Both the position numbers and the translations under genes were made by a program. From positions 1 to 8,893 of the forward strand of contig VSOD01000157.1 in the NCBI GenBank assembly GCA_009774655.1: a stretch of 8,893 nt of DNA, read 5' to 3'. The notes beneath the pieces are model-generated. The model worked only from the letters and a program-made list of their open reading frames with translations. It did not search any database and was not told the DNA's origin. Within the stretch, counting starts at the first letter, position 1. Each line of letters starts with the position of its first letter. Source of the stretch: Lachnospiraceae bacterium (lineage in GTDB: Bacteria; Bacillota_A; Clostridia; Lachnospirales; Lachnospiraceae). Positions 1-6,328 of this stretch are shown here, in pieces.

Positions 1-1393
1 CACGAATGGGATCACCGGATGCGCTACGGCGTTCGCGGACAGTATACCGCTTGGGTGTATCACGGGACAGGTCAACAGCGAGCTGATCGGCTCCGACGTG
101 TTCCAGGAGGCAGATATCACGGGGGCGGTGGAGTCCTTTGTCAAATACAGCTATCTGGTAAAAGATGCGTCCCAGATACCGAGAATCTTCAAGGAGGCCT
201 TTTACATTGCCAATTCCGGACGGAAAGGGCCGGTGCTCATTGATGTGCCGATAGATATCCAGAATGCCCCTGTCGGTAAATTCAAATATCCGGAGGAGGT
301 CAGCCTGCGCACCTACAAGCCTACGGTGAAAGGCCATACGGTACAGATCCAGAAGGTGGTGCGGGAACTTTCCAAAGCGAAGCGGCCGATCATATGCGTC
401 GGGGGCGGCGTACAGTTGAGCGGGGCGGAAGAAGAGCTGCGTACCTTTGTGGAGAAACACCGCGTGCCGGTGGTTTCCACGATGATGGGGATCAGCGCCA
501 TGCCGACCAGACATCCAATGTATTACGGCATGGTCGGAAATAACGGGCATCCTTATGCCAACAGGGCCATGAACGAGTCGGATCTGCTTATCATGGTAGG
601 CGCCAGAGTGGCGGACAGGGCTGTGAGCCAGCCGGATCTGATCACCGAGAATAAGGTACTGGTACATATTGATGTGGACCCGGCCGAGATCGGCAAGAAT
701 GTGGGACCGACCATCCCGCTGGTGGGAGATGCCAGACATATTTTCATGGATTTCAATAAAGAAGAGTTTACCTGTGACCATGAAGAGTGGATCAGGACAC
801 TGGATGAATACCGCTCTTCCATGATGCGGGTGCGCAGGCCCGATCCGTCTTATGTGGATCCTGCGGCGTTTATCAGGATGCTGTCGGAGGCCATGGAGGA
901 GGATGCGGTCTATGTGGCGGATGTAGGACAGAATCAGATCTGGTCCTGTAATTACCATATCGTGAAGAACGGGAGATTTCTGACTACGGGCGGTATGGGA
1001 ACCATGGGGTATTCCATCCCGGCGGCGATGGGCGCCAAGCTGGCGGCGCCGGACAGGCAGGTGGTGGCAGTGTGCGGCGACGGTTCTTTTCAGATGTCCA
1101 TGATGGAGCTGGCTACCATGCGGCAGTTTCATGTGCCGGTGAAGATCATCGTGCTCAAGAATAATTTCCTCGGCATGGTGCGGGAGTTCCAGCACTACAC
1201 CTACAAGGACAATTATTCGGTGGTGGATCTGTCGGGAAGCCCGGATCTGGAGAAACTGTCTTTGGCCTACGATATGAAATTCATGCGCCTGCACACGATG
1301 GAAGGCGCGCAGGAGACGATCGAAGAGTTCCTGTCCGGCAATGAAGCGGTGCTGCTGGAATGTATCATTGATCCGATGGATCTGGTGAGATAA
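1..1393 (+). CDS. ilvB: Acetohydroxyacid synthase (acetolactate synthase) large catalytic subunit, 5'-partial
   Basis: Catalytic ThDP/FAD-dependent subunit that condenses two pyruvates to acetolactate, or pyruvate plus 2-ketobutyrate to acetohydroxybutyrate, the first common step of valine, leucine and isoleucine synthesis. The frame is open from base 2, so the gene started before the window; 463 residues are visible and roughly the first 90 are missing, including the catalytic glutamate region. Visible landmarks are TNGITGCATAFADSIP and ITGQV at the start, FQEADITG, the GPVLIDVPIDIQ segment, HIDVDPAEIGKNV of the middle domain, and the ThDP motif GDGSFQMSM (bases 1076 on) closing with NN (1160-1165). 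Two oddities: the usual LGMVRQW motif reads LGMVREF, and the protein ends in DPMDLVR without the usual C-terminal PMVPPG-type tail. The ATG at 98 is internal. ilvN copy 1 follows after 31 bases, so the two are probably cotranscribed. Identity is very likely; the pairing with downstream ilvN genes supports it over other ThDP enzymes. Confidence 0.95.
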   Translation, partial: TNGITGCATAFADSIPLGCITGQVNSELIGSDVFQEADITGAVESFVKYSYLVKDASQIPRIFKEAFYIANSGRKGPVLIDVPIDIQNAPVGKFKYPEEVSLRTYKPTVKGHTVQIQKVVRELSKAKRPIICVGGGVQLSGAEEELRTFVEKHRVPVVSTMMGISAMPTRHPMYYGMVGNNGHPYANRAMNESDLLIMVGARVADRAVSQPDLITENKVLVHIDVDPAEIGKNVGPTIPLVGDARHIFMDFNKEEFTCDHEEWIRTLDEYRSSMMRVRRPDPSYVDPAAFIRMLSEAMEEDAVYVADVGQNQIWSCNYHIVKNGRFLTTGGMGTMGYSIPAAMGAKLAAPDRQVVAVCGDGSFQMSMMELATMRQFHVPVKIIVLKNNFLGMVREFQHYTYKDNYSVVDLSGSPDLEKLSLAYDMKFMRLHTMEGAQETIEEFLSGNEAVLLECIIDPMDLVR

Positions 1394-1424
1394 AATATGC
1401 CTGTGCGCGGAAATGAGGATTGAG

Positions 1425-1913
1425 ATGAAAAAAATATATTCGGTTTTAGTGGAAAACAGATCCGGTGTTCTCTGCAAGGTGTCCGGGCTTTTCTCCAGAA
1501 GATCTTTTAATATTGACAGTCTGGCGGTGGGAGAGACCGACGATCCGACCACTTCCTGTATGACGATCGTCAGCAGCGGAGACGAACGCACGCTGGAGCA
1601 GATCGAGAAGCAGCTGAATAAGAAACTGGACGTCTTCAAGGTAAAGACTTTTGACGAGACGGCCAGTGTCAGCAGAGAGCTGATGTTGATGAAAGTAAAA
1701 TATAACAAGGGCAACCGCCGGGATATCATGGAAACCTGCGAGATCATGAAAGCACAGATTGTGGATATGTCGAAAAAGACGATGATCATTCAGATCTGCG
1801 ATGTGCCGGAGCGGATCCAGCTGTTTATCGGCATGATGCAGTCCATCAGCATTGTGGAGGTAGCACGGACAGGGACGCTTGCGCTGCAGAAATGTCTGGA
1901 GACAGATAATTAG
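1425..1913 (+). CDS. ilvN: Acetohydroxyacid synthase small regulatory subunit, copy 1 (divergent)
   Basis: ACT-domain subunit that stimulates IlvB and normally confers valine feedback inhibition. The 162-residue product is close to the IlvN/IlvH length (about 160-170). The N-terminal ACT domain is clear (VLVENRSGVL, GLFSRRSFNIDSL, MTIVSSGD), and the C-terminal domain contains VSRELMLMKVK and VEVARTG. Counting from this start, N11, G14 and N29 fall exactly on the valine-site residues known from E. coli IlvH, so feedback binding is plausible. I chose ATG 1425 because GAGG (1415-1418) sits six bases before it and it matches the family N-terminus; an in-frame ATG at 1413 has a poorer site. It departs from the norm with RRSFN instead of RRGYN, and its tail lacks the usual GLSRG-like ending. 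It shares roughly 40-45% identity by eye with the second copy, so the duplication is old. It lies 31 bases behind ilvB. Confidence 0.93.
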   Translation: MKKIYSVLVENRSGVLCKVSGLFSRRSFNIDSLAVGETDDPTTSCMTIVSSGDERTLEQIEKQLNKKLDVFKVKTFDETASVSRELMLMKVKYNKGNRRDIMETCEIMKAQIVDMSKKTMIIQICDVPERIQLFIGMMQSISIVEVARTGTLALQKCLETDN

Positions 1914-1982
1914 CTGACTGTGCGGCAGGCTGGCCCGTATGTTTACTGGTACGACTGTATGCAGGATTGGATGCGGAAGCAG

Positions 1983-2011
1983 TTGACTTTTGTCTGGTAA
2001 ATTGTTAAAAT
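1983..2011 (+). promoter_or_regulatory. Predicted sigma-A promoter of the second ilvN
   Basis: TTGACT (1983-1988), a 17-base spacer and TAAAAT (2006-2011) form a near-consensus housekeeping promoter inside the 148-base gap between the two ilvN genes. Transcription would start near 2018, leaving a short leader of about 23 to 44 bases before the second ilvN. This suggests that the second ilvN and ilvC can be expressed separately from ilvB. It is a sequence match only. Confidence 0.65.
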
Positions 2012-2061
2012 AATGGACAGTGTGTGGCAGGTGAGTTGCCATGTGCGGAAAGGTTTACAGG

Positions 2062-2562
2062 ATGCAGAAGAAAGTATTTCAGTTATTAGTAGATAATACC
2101 TCCGGCGTGCTCAGCCGGATCGCGGGTCTTTTTTCCAGACGGGGTTACAATATTGACAGTATCTCGGCGGGCGGAACTGCGGATCCGCGTTTTACCCGTA
2201 TCACCATCGTGACTTCGGGGGACGACGAGATTCTTGACCAGATCGAGAAGCAGGTGGCGAAGCTGATCGATGTGCGGGATATCAAGGAATTAAAGCCAAA
2301 CGAGAGTGTTTACCGGGAGCTGGTCATGATCAAGGTGAAGACTACGGCGGCGGACAGGCAGGGCGTGATCGCGATTGCCGATATTTTCCGGGCGAAGGTC
2401 ATCGACGTGTCACCGGAGAGTATGATCATCGAGCTGACCGGTACGCAGGACAAGGTGGGCGCATTCATCGATCTGCTGGAAAGCTATGAGATCCTGGAAC
2501 TTGCCAGAACGGGTATCACGGGCCTGGGAAGAGGAATCGAGAATGTGACTTATCTGGAATAG
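2062..2562 (+). CDS. ilvN: Acetohydroxyacid synthase small regulatory subunit, copy 2 (canonical)
   Basis: Second ACT-domain regulatory subunit. The sequence is closer to the textbook family than copy 1: LLVDNTSGVLSRIAGLFSRR, GYNIDSISAG, RITIVTSGDD, QIEKQVAKLIDVRDI, SVYRELVMIKVK and ILELARTGITGLGRG. N12, G15 and N30 correspond to the E. coli IlvH valine-site residues N11, G14 and N29. The 166-residue product from ATG 2062 begins MQKKVFQLL, which fits the family N-terminus, with AAAGG (2049-2053) eight bases upstream. An in-frame ATG at 2041 is preceded by a good AGGTGA (2029-2034) and would add seven residues, so it cannot be excluded. The gene lies between two copies of control sequence: a predicted promoter just upstream and a palindrome just downstream. 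With two small subunits and one visible large subunit, the second may pair with the adjacent IlvB or with a large subunit encoded elsewhere. Confidence 0.95.
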   Translation: MQKKVFQLLVDNTSGVLSRIAGLFSRRGYNIDSISAGGTADPRFTRITIVTSGDDEILDQIEKQVAKLIDVRDIKELKPNESVYRELVMIKVKTTAADRQGVIAIADIFRAKVIDVSPESMIIELTGTQDKVGAFIDLLESYEILELARTGITGLGRGIENVTYLE

Positions 2563-2603
2563 CGACGGATTGACGGAGGGACAGGTTCTCTCTTGAGGTT
2601 ATA

Positions 2604-2638
2604 TATAGTAAACGAAATTTTCAATGTCGTTTACTATA
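2604..2638. promoter_or_regulatory. Perfect 12-bp inverted repeat before ilvC, candidate operator
   Basis: TATAGTAAACGA (2604-2615) and TCGTTTACTATA (2627-2638) are exact reverse complements separated by an 11-base spacer. It lies 40 bases before the ilvC start. No T-run follows, so it is a poor intrinsic terminator, and no convincing promoter surrounds it. The size and A/T-rich arms fit a dimeric regulator site. The adjacent TetR-type gene is a candidate binder. The core GTAAAC-15-GTTTAC also recalls BirA-type operators, but that resemblance is weak. Confidence 0.5.
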
Positions 2639-2678
2639 GAATGGACAATTAAGTAAATTACGAATGGAGGAGCAGGAA

Positions 2679-3695
2679 ATGGCAAATATTTTTTATCAGG
2701 AAGATTGTAATCTTTCCCTTTTGGAAGGGAAGACGATCGCGGTGATCGGGTACGGAAGCCAGGGACATGCACATGCCCTGAACGCGAAGGAATCCGGCTG
2801 TCATGTGATCATTGGTCTGTATGAGGGATCCAAGTCCTGGGCGAAGGCCGAGGCACAGGGATTCGAGGTATTCACGGCGGCAGAGGCGACGAAGAGAGCC
2901 GATATCATCATGATCCTGATCAATGATGAACTGCAGGCTTCCCTGTATAAGAATGATATCGAACCCAATCTGGAGCCTGGCAATATGCTGATGTTCGCGC
3001 ACGGCTTCAACATTCATTTCGGCTGTATCGTACCGCCCAAGGATGTGGATGTGACCATGATCGCGCCCAAGGGTCCGGGACATACGGTAAGAAGCGAATA
3101 TCTGGCTGGCAAGGGTGTTCCCTGTCTGGTAGCCGTTCATCAGGATGCTACCGGCAAGGCGCAGGATATGGCGCTGGCTTATGCGCTGGCGATCGGCGGT
3201 GCGAGAGCGGGCGTATTGGAGACCACATTCAGAACAGAGACAGAGACAGATCTCTTCGGTGAGCAGGCAGTGCTGTGCGGCGGCGTGTGCGCGCTTATGC
3301 AGGCGGGATATGAGACACTGGTGGAAGCAGGGTATGATCCGAGAAATGCATATTTCGAGTGTATCCATGAGATGAAGCTGATCGTTGATTTGATCTATCA
3401 GTCCGGTTTTGCCGGCATGAGATATTCGATCTCCAACACGGCGGAGTACGGCGATTATATTACCGGCCCGAAGATCATCACGGAAGAGACCAAGGCGAAT
3501 ATGAAGAAGATCCTGTCAGACATCCAGGACGGTACTTTTGCAAAAGACTTCCTGCTTGACATGTCTTCCGCAGGCGGCCAGGTACACTTCAAGGCGATGA
3601 GAAAGCTGGCTGCAGAGCATCCGTCGGAGATCGTCGGAGAAGAGATCAGGAAACTTTACAGCTGGAACGGCGAAGACAAGCTGATCAATAACTAA
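2679..3695 (+). CDS. ilvC: Ketol-acid reductoisomerase, class I (short form)
   Basis: Converts acetolactate and acetohydroxybutyrate to the dihydroxyacids by Mg-dependent alkyl migration and NADPH-dependent reduction; it is the second common step after IlvB/IlvN. The 338-residue length fits the short class I enzyme. The N-terminal Rossmann domain has GYGSQGHAHALN (G24, G26, G29). The all-helical domain shows the metal residues in DLFGEQ (D191, E195) and ECIHE (E227, E231), and SISNTAEYG with the substrate-site serine near 252. The C-terminus is complete, ending EEIRKLYSW plus a short tail. I chose ATG 2679 because GGAGG (2666-2670) lies eight bases upstream and MANIFYQEDCN is the typical N-terminus; ATG 2664 overlaps the ribosome site and would add five residues. 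It lies downstream of the second ilvN and the palindrome, and is followed after 62 bases by a TetR-type gene. No missing active-site residues were seen. Confidence 0.98.
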   Translation: MANIFYQEDCNLSLLEGKTIAVIGYGSQGHAHALNAKESGCHVIIGLYEGSKSWAKAEAQGFEVFTAAEATKRADIIMILINDELQASLYKNDIEPNLEPGNMLMFAHGFNIHFGCIVPPKDVDVTMIAPKGPGHTVRSEYLAGKGVPCLVAVHQDATGKAQDMALAYALAIGGARAGVLETTFRTETETDLFGEQAVLCGGVCALMQAGYETLVEAGYDPRNAYFECIHEMKLIVDLIYQSGFAGMRYSISNTAEYGDYITGPKIITEETKANMKKILSDIQDGTFAKDFLLDMSSAGGQVHFKAMRKLAAEHPSEIVGEEIRKLYSWNGEDKLINN

Positions 3696-3699
3696 AAGA

Positions 3700-3718
3700 A
3701 TGCCGTATCATCCGGCAT
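3700..3718. repeat. Short inverted repeat between ilvC and the regulator gene
   Basis: ATGCCG (3700-3705) and CGGCAT (3713-3718) form a 6-bp stem around a 7-base loop, five bases after the ilvC stop. There is no T-run, so it is at best a weak terminator or an mRNA 3'-end stabiliser. As DNA it could equally be a regulator half-site pair ahead of the TetR-type gene. I see no promoter in this 62-base gap. Confidence 0.35.
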
Positions 3719-3757
3719 CACCTCTAAAGTAGAAGCAGACAGTTAAGAGAGCCTAAG

Positions 3758-4327
3758 ATGAATACACAGTCCAAAACCGATGTGGATCAGATGCTGGCAG
3801 AGAGCTTTAAGGATCTTGCGCTCAGAATGCCGATCGATAAGATAACGATCAAGCAGATAACAGACGGGGCGGGTGTTATCCGCCCGACCTTCTACAATCA
3901 TTTTCAGGACAAATATGAACTGCTGGAGTGGATCATCCGTACGGAGGTGCTTGATCCGGTCATTCCGCTTATGCGGTCCGGGAATCTGAAAGACAGCATG
4001 GTGCATATCTTTCACAACATGCATCAGAACAAGAAGTTCTATAAGAAGGTTACCCGTCTGGAAGGGCAGAACTCCTGTGAGAGTATCGCGAAGAAGTTCA
4101 TTATGGAAATTCTTTTTTCATTCATTAATGAGAAGGTCGGGGAGAAGAAGCTGGCAAAAAGAGGTCTGACAGTCAGCATGGTGGCGGAATACTATGCACA
4201 GTCCATGGCTTTTGTCGTTATCCAGTGGACAAAGCTGGATATGAGTCTGACACCGGAACAGGTGGCGGATATTTTCGAGTATATTACGACGCATTCCATG
4301 GATGAAGTGATAGCAGAGATGAATTGA
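3758..4327 (+). CDS. TetR/AcrR-family transcriptional regulator
   Basis: A 189-residue DNA-binding protein. The N-terminal helix-turn-helix spans about residues 27-58 with ITIKQITDGAGV and RPTFYNHFQDKYELL, a classical TetR signature including the F-Y-x-H-F recognition-helix end. The remaining 130 residues are helical and contain FYKKVTRLEG, AEYYAQSMAFVVIQW and EQVADIFEYI, resembling the C-terminal domain of DhaS-like TetR proteins; this subfamily call is from memory. The ligand is unknown. ATG 3758 is preceded by AAGAGAG (3745-3751). It sits between ilvC and leuC, 62 bases after ilvC, without a visible promoter of its own, and is followed by a terminator-like hairpin. Its location suggests, but does not prove, that it acts on the surrounding branched-chain genes; the palindrome before ilvC is the most obvious candidate site. 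It could instead be an unrelated passenger gene. Confidence 0.92.
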   Translation: MNTQSKTDVDQMLAESFKDLALRMPIDKITIKQITDGAGVIRPTFYNHFQDKYELLEWIIRTEVLDPVIPLMRSGNLKDSMVHIFHNMHQNKKFYKKVTRLEGQNSCESIAKKFIMEILFSFINEKVGEKKLAKRGLTVSMVAEYYAQSMAFVVIQWTKLDMSLTPEQVADIFEYITTHSMDEVIAEMN

Positions 4328-4331
4328 TACT

Positions 4332-4367
4332 AGGGCTTGTCTGGGGTTTCCGGATAAGCCCTGTTTT
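4332..4367 (+). terminator. Terminator-like hairpin between the TetR gene and leuC
   Basis: AGGGCTTGTCTGG (4332-4344) pairs with CCGGATAAGCCCT (4350-4362) in a 13-bp stem with two G-U pairs around a 5-base loop, followed by GTTTTC. It starts five bases after the TetR stop and ends about 50 bases before leuC. The T-run is only four long, so termination may be partial. I see no convincing promoter between it and leuC, so leuC may depend on read-through, which would make this an attenuating element. Confidence 0.65.
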
Positions 4368-4415
4368 CAAAGAGCAGAAAGCAGTATGAGAATAACAGGT
4401 AAGGAGAACTGGAGT

Positions 4416-5681
4416 ATGGGAATGACAATGACACAGAAAATTCTGGCGGCACATGCGGGGCTGGATCATGTGGAAGCGGGACAGCTGATCGAGGCCGATC
4501 TTGATCTGGTGCTGGGCAATGATATCACCAGTCCGGTAGCCATCAAGGAGATGGAGAAGATGAACGTGGACGGCGTATTCCACAAGGATAAGATCGCGCT
4601 TGTGCCGGATCATTTCGTGCCGAACAAGGACATTAAGTCGGCGGAGCACTGTAAGTGTGTGCGGGAGTTTGCGAAGCGCAATGAGATCACCAACTATTTT
4701 GAAGTGGGCGAGATGGGGATCGAACATGCGCTGTTACCTGAAAAAGGGTTGACGGTGGCCGGAGACGTTGTGATCGGTGCGGATTCCCACACCTGTACTT
4801 ATGGTGCACTCGGCGCTTTCTCCACGGGCGTAGGCAGTACGGATATGGCGGCAGGCATGGCAACTGGCAAGGCCTGGTTTAAAGTGCCGTCGGCGATCCG
4901 TTTTAATCTGACCGGCAAACCGGCAGAATGGGTGAGCGGCAAGGATGTGATCTTACATATCATCGGCATGATCGGTGTGGACGGTGCGCTGTATAAATCC
5001 ATGGAGTTCGTGGGAGACGGCATCCGGAATCTTTCCATGGATGACCGTTTTACGATTGCCAATATGGCCATCGAGGCGGGCGGCAAGAACGGCATCTTCC
5101 CTGTAGACGAGCTGGCGGTGGCTTACATGAAGGAGCACTCCACGAAAGAATATAAGATCTATGAAGCGGATGCGGACGCCGTGTACGATGAAGAGTATAC
5201 CATTGATCTTAGTACGCTGCGGCCGACCATTGCGTTTCCCCATCTGCCGGAGAATACGAAGACCATTGACGAGATCACGGAAGATATCGCGATCGACCAG
5301 GTGGTGATCGGTTCCTGTACCAACGGCAGGCTGGACGATCTGCGGATCGCTGCCAAAGTGCTTCAGGGCAGGCACGTGGCTTCGGGAATGCGCTGCATCG
5401 TGATCCCGGCTACGCAGGCGATCTACTTACAGGCGATGGAGGAGGGGCTTTTAAAGACCTTTATCGAGGCCGGAGCAATCGTGAGCACGCCTACCTGCGG
5501 GCCCTGTCTCGGCGGCTATATGGGTATTCTGGCAGAAGGGGAGCGGTGTGTCTCTACCACCAACCGTAATTTCGTAGGCCGCATGGGCCATGTTGATTCC
5601 GAGATTTATCTGGCCAGTCCGGCGGTAGCGGCGGCAAGTGCAGTGGCCGGGAAGATTTCCTGTCCCTGCAGGCTTGCATGA
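4416..5681 (+). CDS. leuC: 3-isopropylmalate dehydratase large subunit
   Basis: Large [4Fe-4S] subunit of isopropylmalate isomerase, which converts 2-isopropylmalate to 3-isopropylmalate in leucine synthesis together with LeuD. The product has 421 residues, the short form usual in Clostridia and archaea. Aconitase-family signatures are present: GADSHTCTYGALGAFSTGVG, GSCTNGR and TCGPCLGG. The cluster cysteines are C301, C361 and C364, with the 60- and 3-residue spacing known from E. coli LeuC. ATG 4416 (MGMTMTQKILAAHAG) is chosen because AAGGAG (4401-4406) lies nine bases upstream; an in-frame ATG at 4386 would add ten residues without family support. The protein ends with an unremarkable SCPCRLA tail. 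It is preceded by a terminator-like hairpin and followed by leuD after 106 bases that can fold into a branched structure. The generic HacA/AcnA alternatives are less likely given the leuD neighbour and ilv context. Confidence 0.97.
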   Translation: MGMTMTQKILAAHAGLDHVEAGQLIEADLDLVLGNDITSPVAIKEMEKMNVDGVFHKDKIALVPDHFVPNKDIKSAEHCKCVREFAKRNEITNYFEVGEMGIEHALLPEKGLTVAGDVVIGADSHTCTYGALGAFSTGVGSTDMAAGMATGKAWFKVPSAIRFNLTGKPAEWVSGKDVILHIIGMIGVDGALYKSMEFVGDGIRNLSMDDRFTIANMAIEAGGKNGIFPVDELAVAYMKEHSTKEYKIYEADADAVYDEEYTIDLSTLRPTIAFPHLPENTKTIDEITEDIAIDQVVIGSCTNGRLDDLRIAAKVLQGRHVASGMRCIVIPATQAIYLQAMEEGLLKTFIEAGAIVSTPTCGPCLGGYMGILAEGERCVSTTNRNFVGRMGHVDSEIYLASPAVAAASAVAGKISCPCRLA

Positions 5682-5701
5682 CAGATGACGGGATAGAAAG
5701 C

Positions 5702-5759
5702 TCTGTTATGTGATGCTCACGTCAAAACAGACATAAAGGTGCAGGCACCGAATAACAGA
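5702..5759 (+). other. Possible three-way-junction RNA fold between leuC and leuD
   Basis: TCTGTTAT (5702-5709) is the exact reverse complement of ATAACAGA (5752-5759). Inside this outer pair lie two small hairpins: GTGA-TGC-TCAC (5710-5720) and GGTGC-AG-GCACC (5738-5749). Together they can form a branched fold of about 58 bases ending 18 bases before the leuD ribosome binding site. It may be a processing or stability element that sets LeuC:LeuD ratio. I do not recognise it as a known riboswitch. The individual inner stems are short and could be chance. Confidence 0.4.
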
Positions 5760-5787
5760 ATAAAGAATATAAAACGGAGGTAGGATC

Positions 5788-6276
5788 ATGCAATCAGCGA
5801 AAGGGACTGTTTTTAAATACGGGGACAATGTGGATACGGACGTGATCATTCCGGCACGGTACTTGAACTCTTCCGATCCGGCAGAACTGGCCACACATTG
5901 TATGGAAGATATTGACAAAGAATTTATACAGAAGGTGAGTAAAGGGGACATCATCGTGGCCACCAAAAATTTTGGCTGCGGTTCCTCCAGAGAGCACGCG
6001 CCGATCGCCATCAAGGCCGCCGGCGTAAGCTGTGTCATCGCCGAAACCTTTGCCAGGATTTTCTATCGGAATGCGATCAACATCGGACTGCCGATCATTG
6101 AGTGTCCGGAGGCGGCGCAGGCGATCGAGGCGGGCGATACCGTGGAAGTGAATTTCGATACCGGTGTGATCACGGATGTCACCAAAGGCACGACTTATCA
6201 GGGACAGGCATTTCCGGAATTTATGCAGAAGATCATTGCGGCGGAAGGGCTTGTGAATTATATCAATCAGAAATAG
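5788..6276 (+). CDS. leuD: 3-isopropylmalate dehydratase small subunit
   Basis: Small subunit of isopropylmalate isomerase; it completes the active site with the LeuC iron-sulfur subunit. The 162-residue length is the short form that partners the 420-residue LeuC. Diagnostic segments are GDNVDTDVIIPARYL (residues 12-26), GCGSSREHAP (63-72), which holds the substrate-recognition loop and catalytic serine region, and AETFARIFYRNAINIGLP. The start at ATG 5788 is supported by GGAGG (5776-5780), seven bases upstream. The gene is intact and is the last gene of the branched-chain block; a GC-rich hairpin follows 28 bases after the stop. Its 106-base separation from leuC is longer than expected for translationally coupled subunits and is filled by the branched fold described at 5702-5759. 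Confidence 0.97.
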   Translation: MQSAKGTVFKYGDNVDTDVIIPARYLNSSDPAELATHCMEDIDKEFIQKVSKGDIIVATKNFGCGSSREHAPIAIKAAGVSCVIAETFARIFYRNAINIGLPIIECPEAAQAIEAGDTVEVNFDTGVITDVTKGTTYQGQAFPEFMQKIIAAEGLVNYINQK

Positions 6277-6304
6277 GATATTTTAGATTTTATAAGATTT
6301 GGAA

Positions 6305-6328
6305 GAAGCCGTCAGAAATGACGGCTTC
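6305..6328. terminator. GAAA-capped hairpin after leuD, probable transcript end
   Basis: GAAGCCGTCA (6305-6314) and TGACGGCTTC (6319-6328) form a perfect 10-bp stem closed by a GAAA tetraloop on the + strand. Position just after leuD suggests the end of the branched-chain transcript. There is no T-run on the + strand (ACTGCATT follows), so intrinsic termination is doubtful there; on the minus strand the stem is followed by the pyrimidine stretch TTCC after the arm. It may protect the mRNA 3' end rather than terminate. Confidence 0.5.

Noticed and set aside
2563..2678. Search for a T-box or riboswitch leader before ilvC (also before leuC)
   Set aside because: The conserved T-box antiterminator core (GGGTGG...ACCGCG) is absent from both gaps and there is no standard terminator after the palindrome. 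A T-box could still lie upstream of ilvB outside the window.
1446..3368. Long minus-strand open frames opposite ilvN and ilvC
   Set aside because: They mirror the real + strand genes, are rich in H, R and L typical of antisense reading, and have no family motifs.
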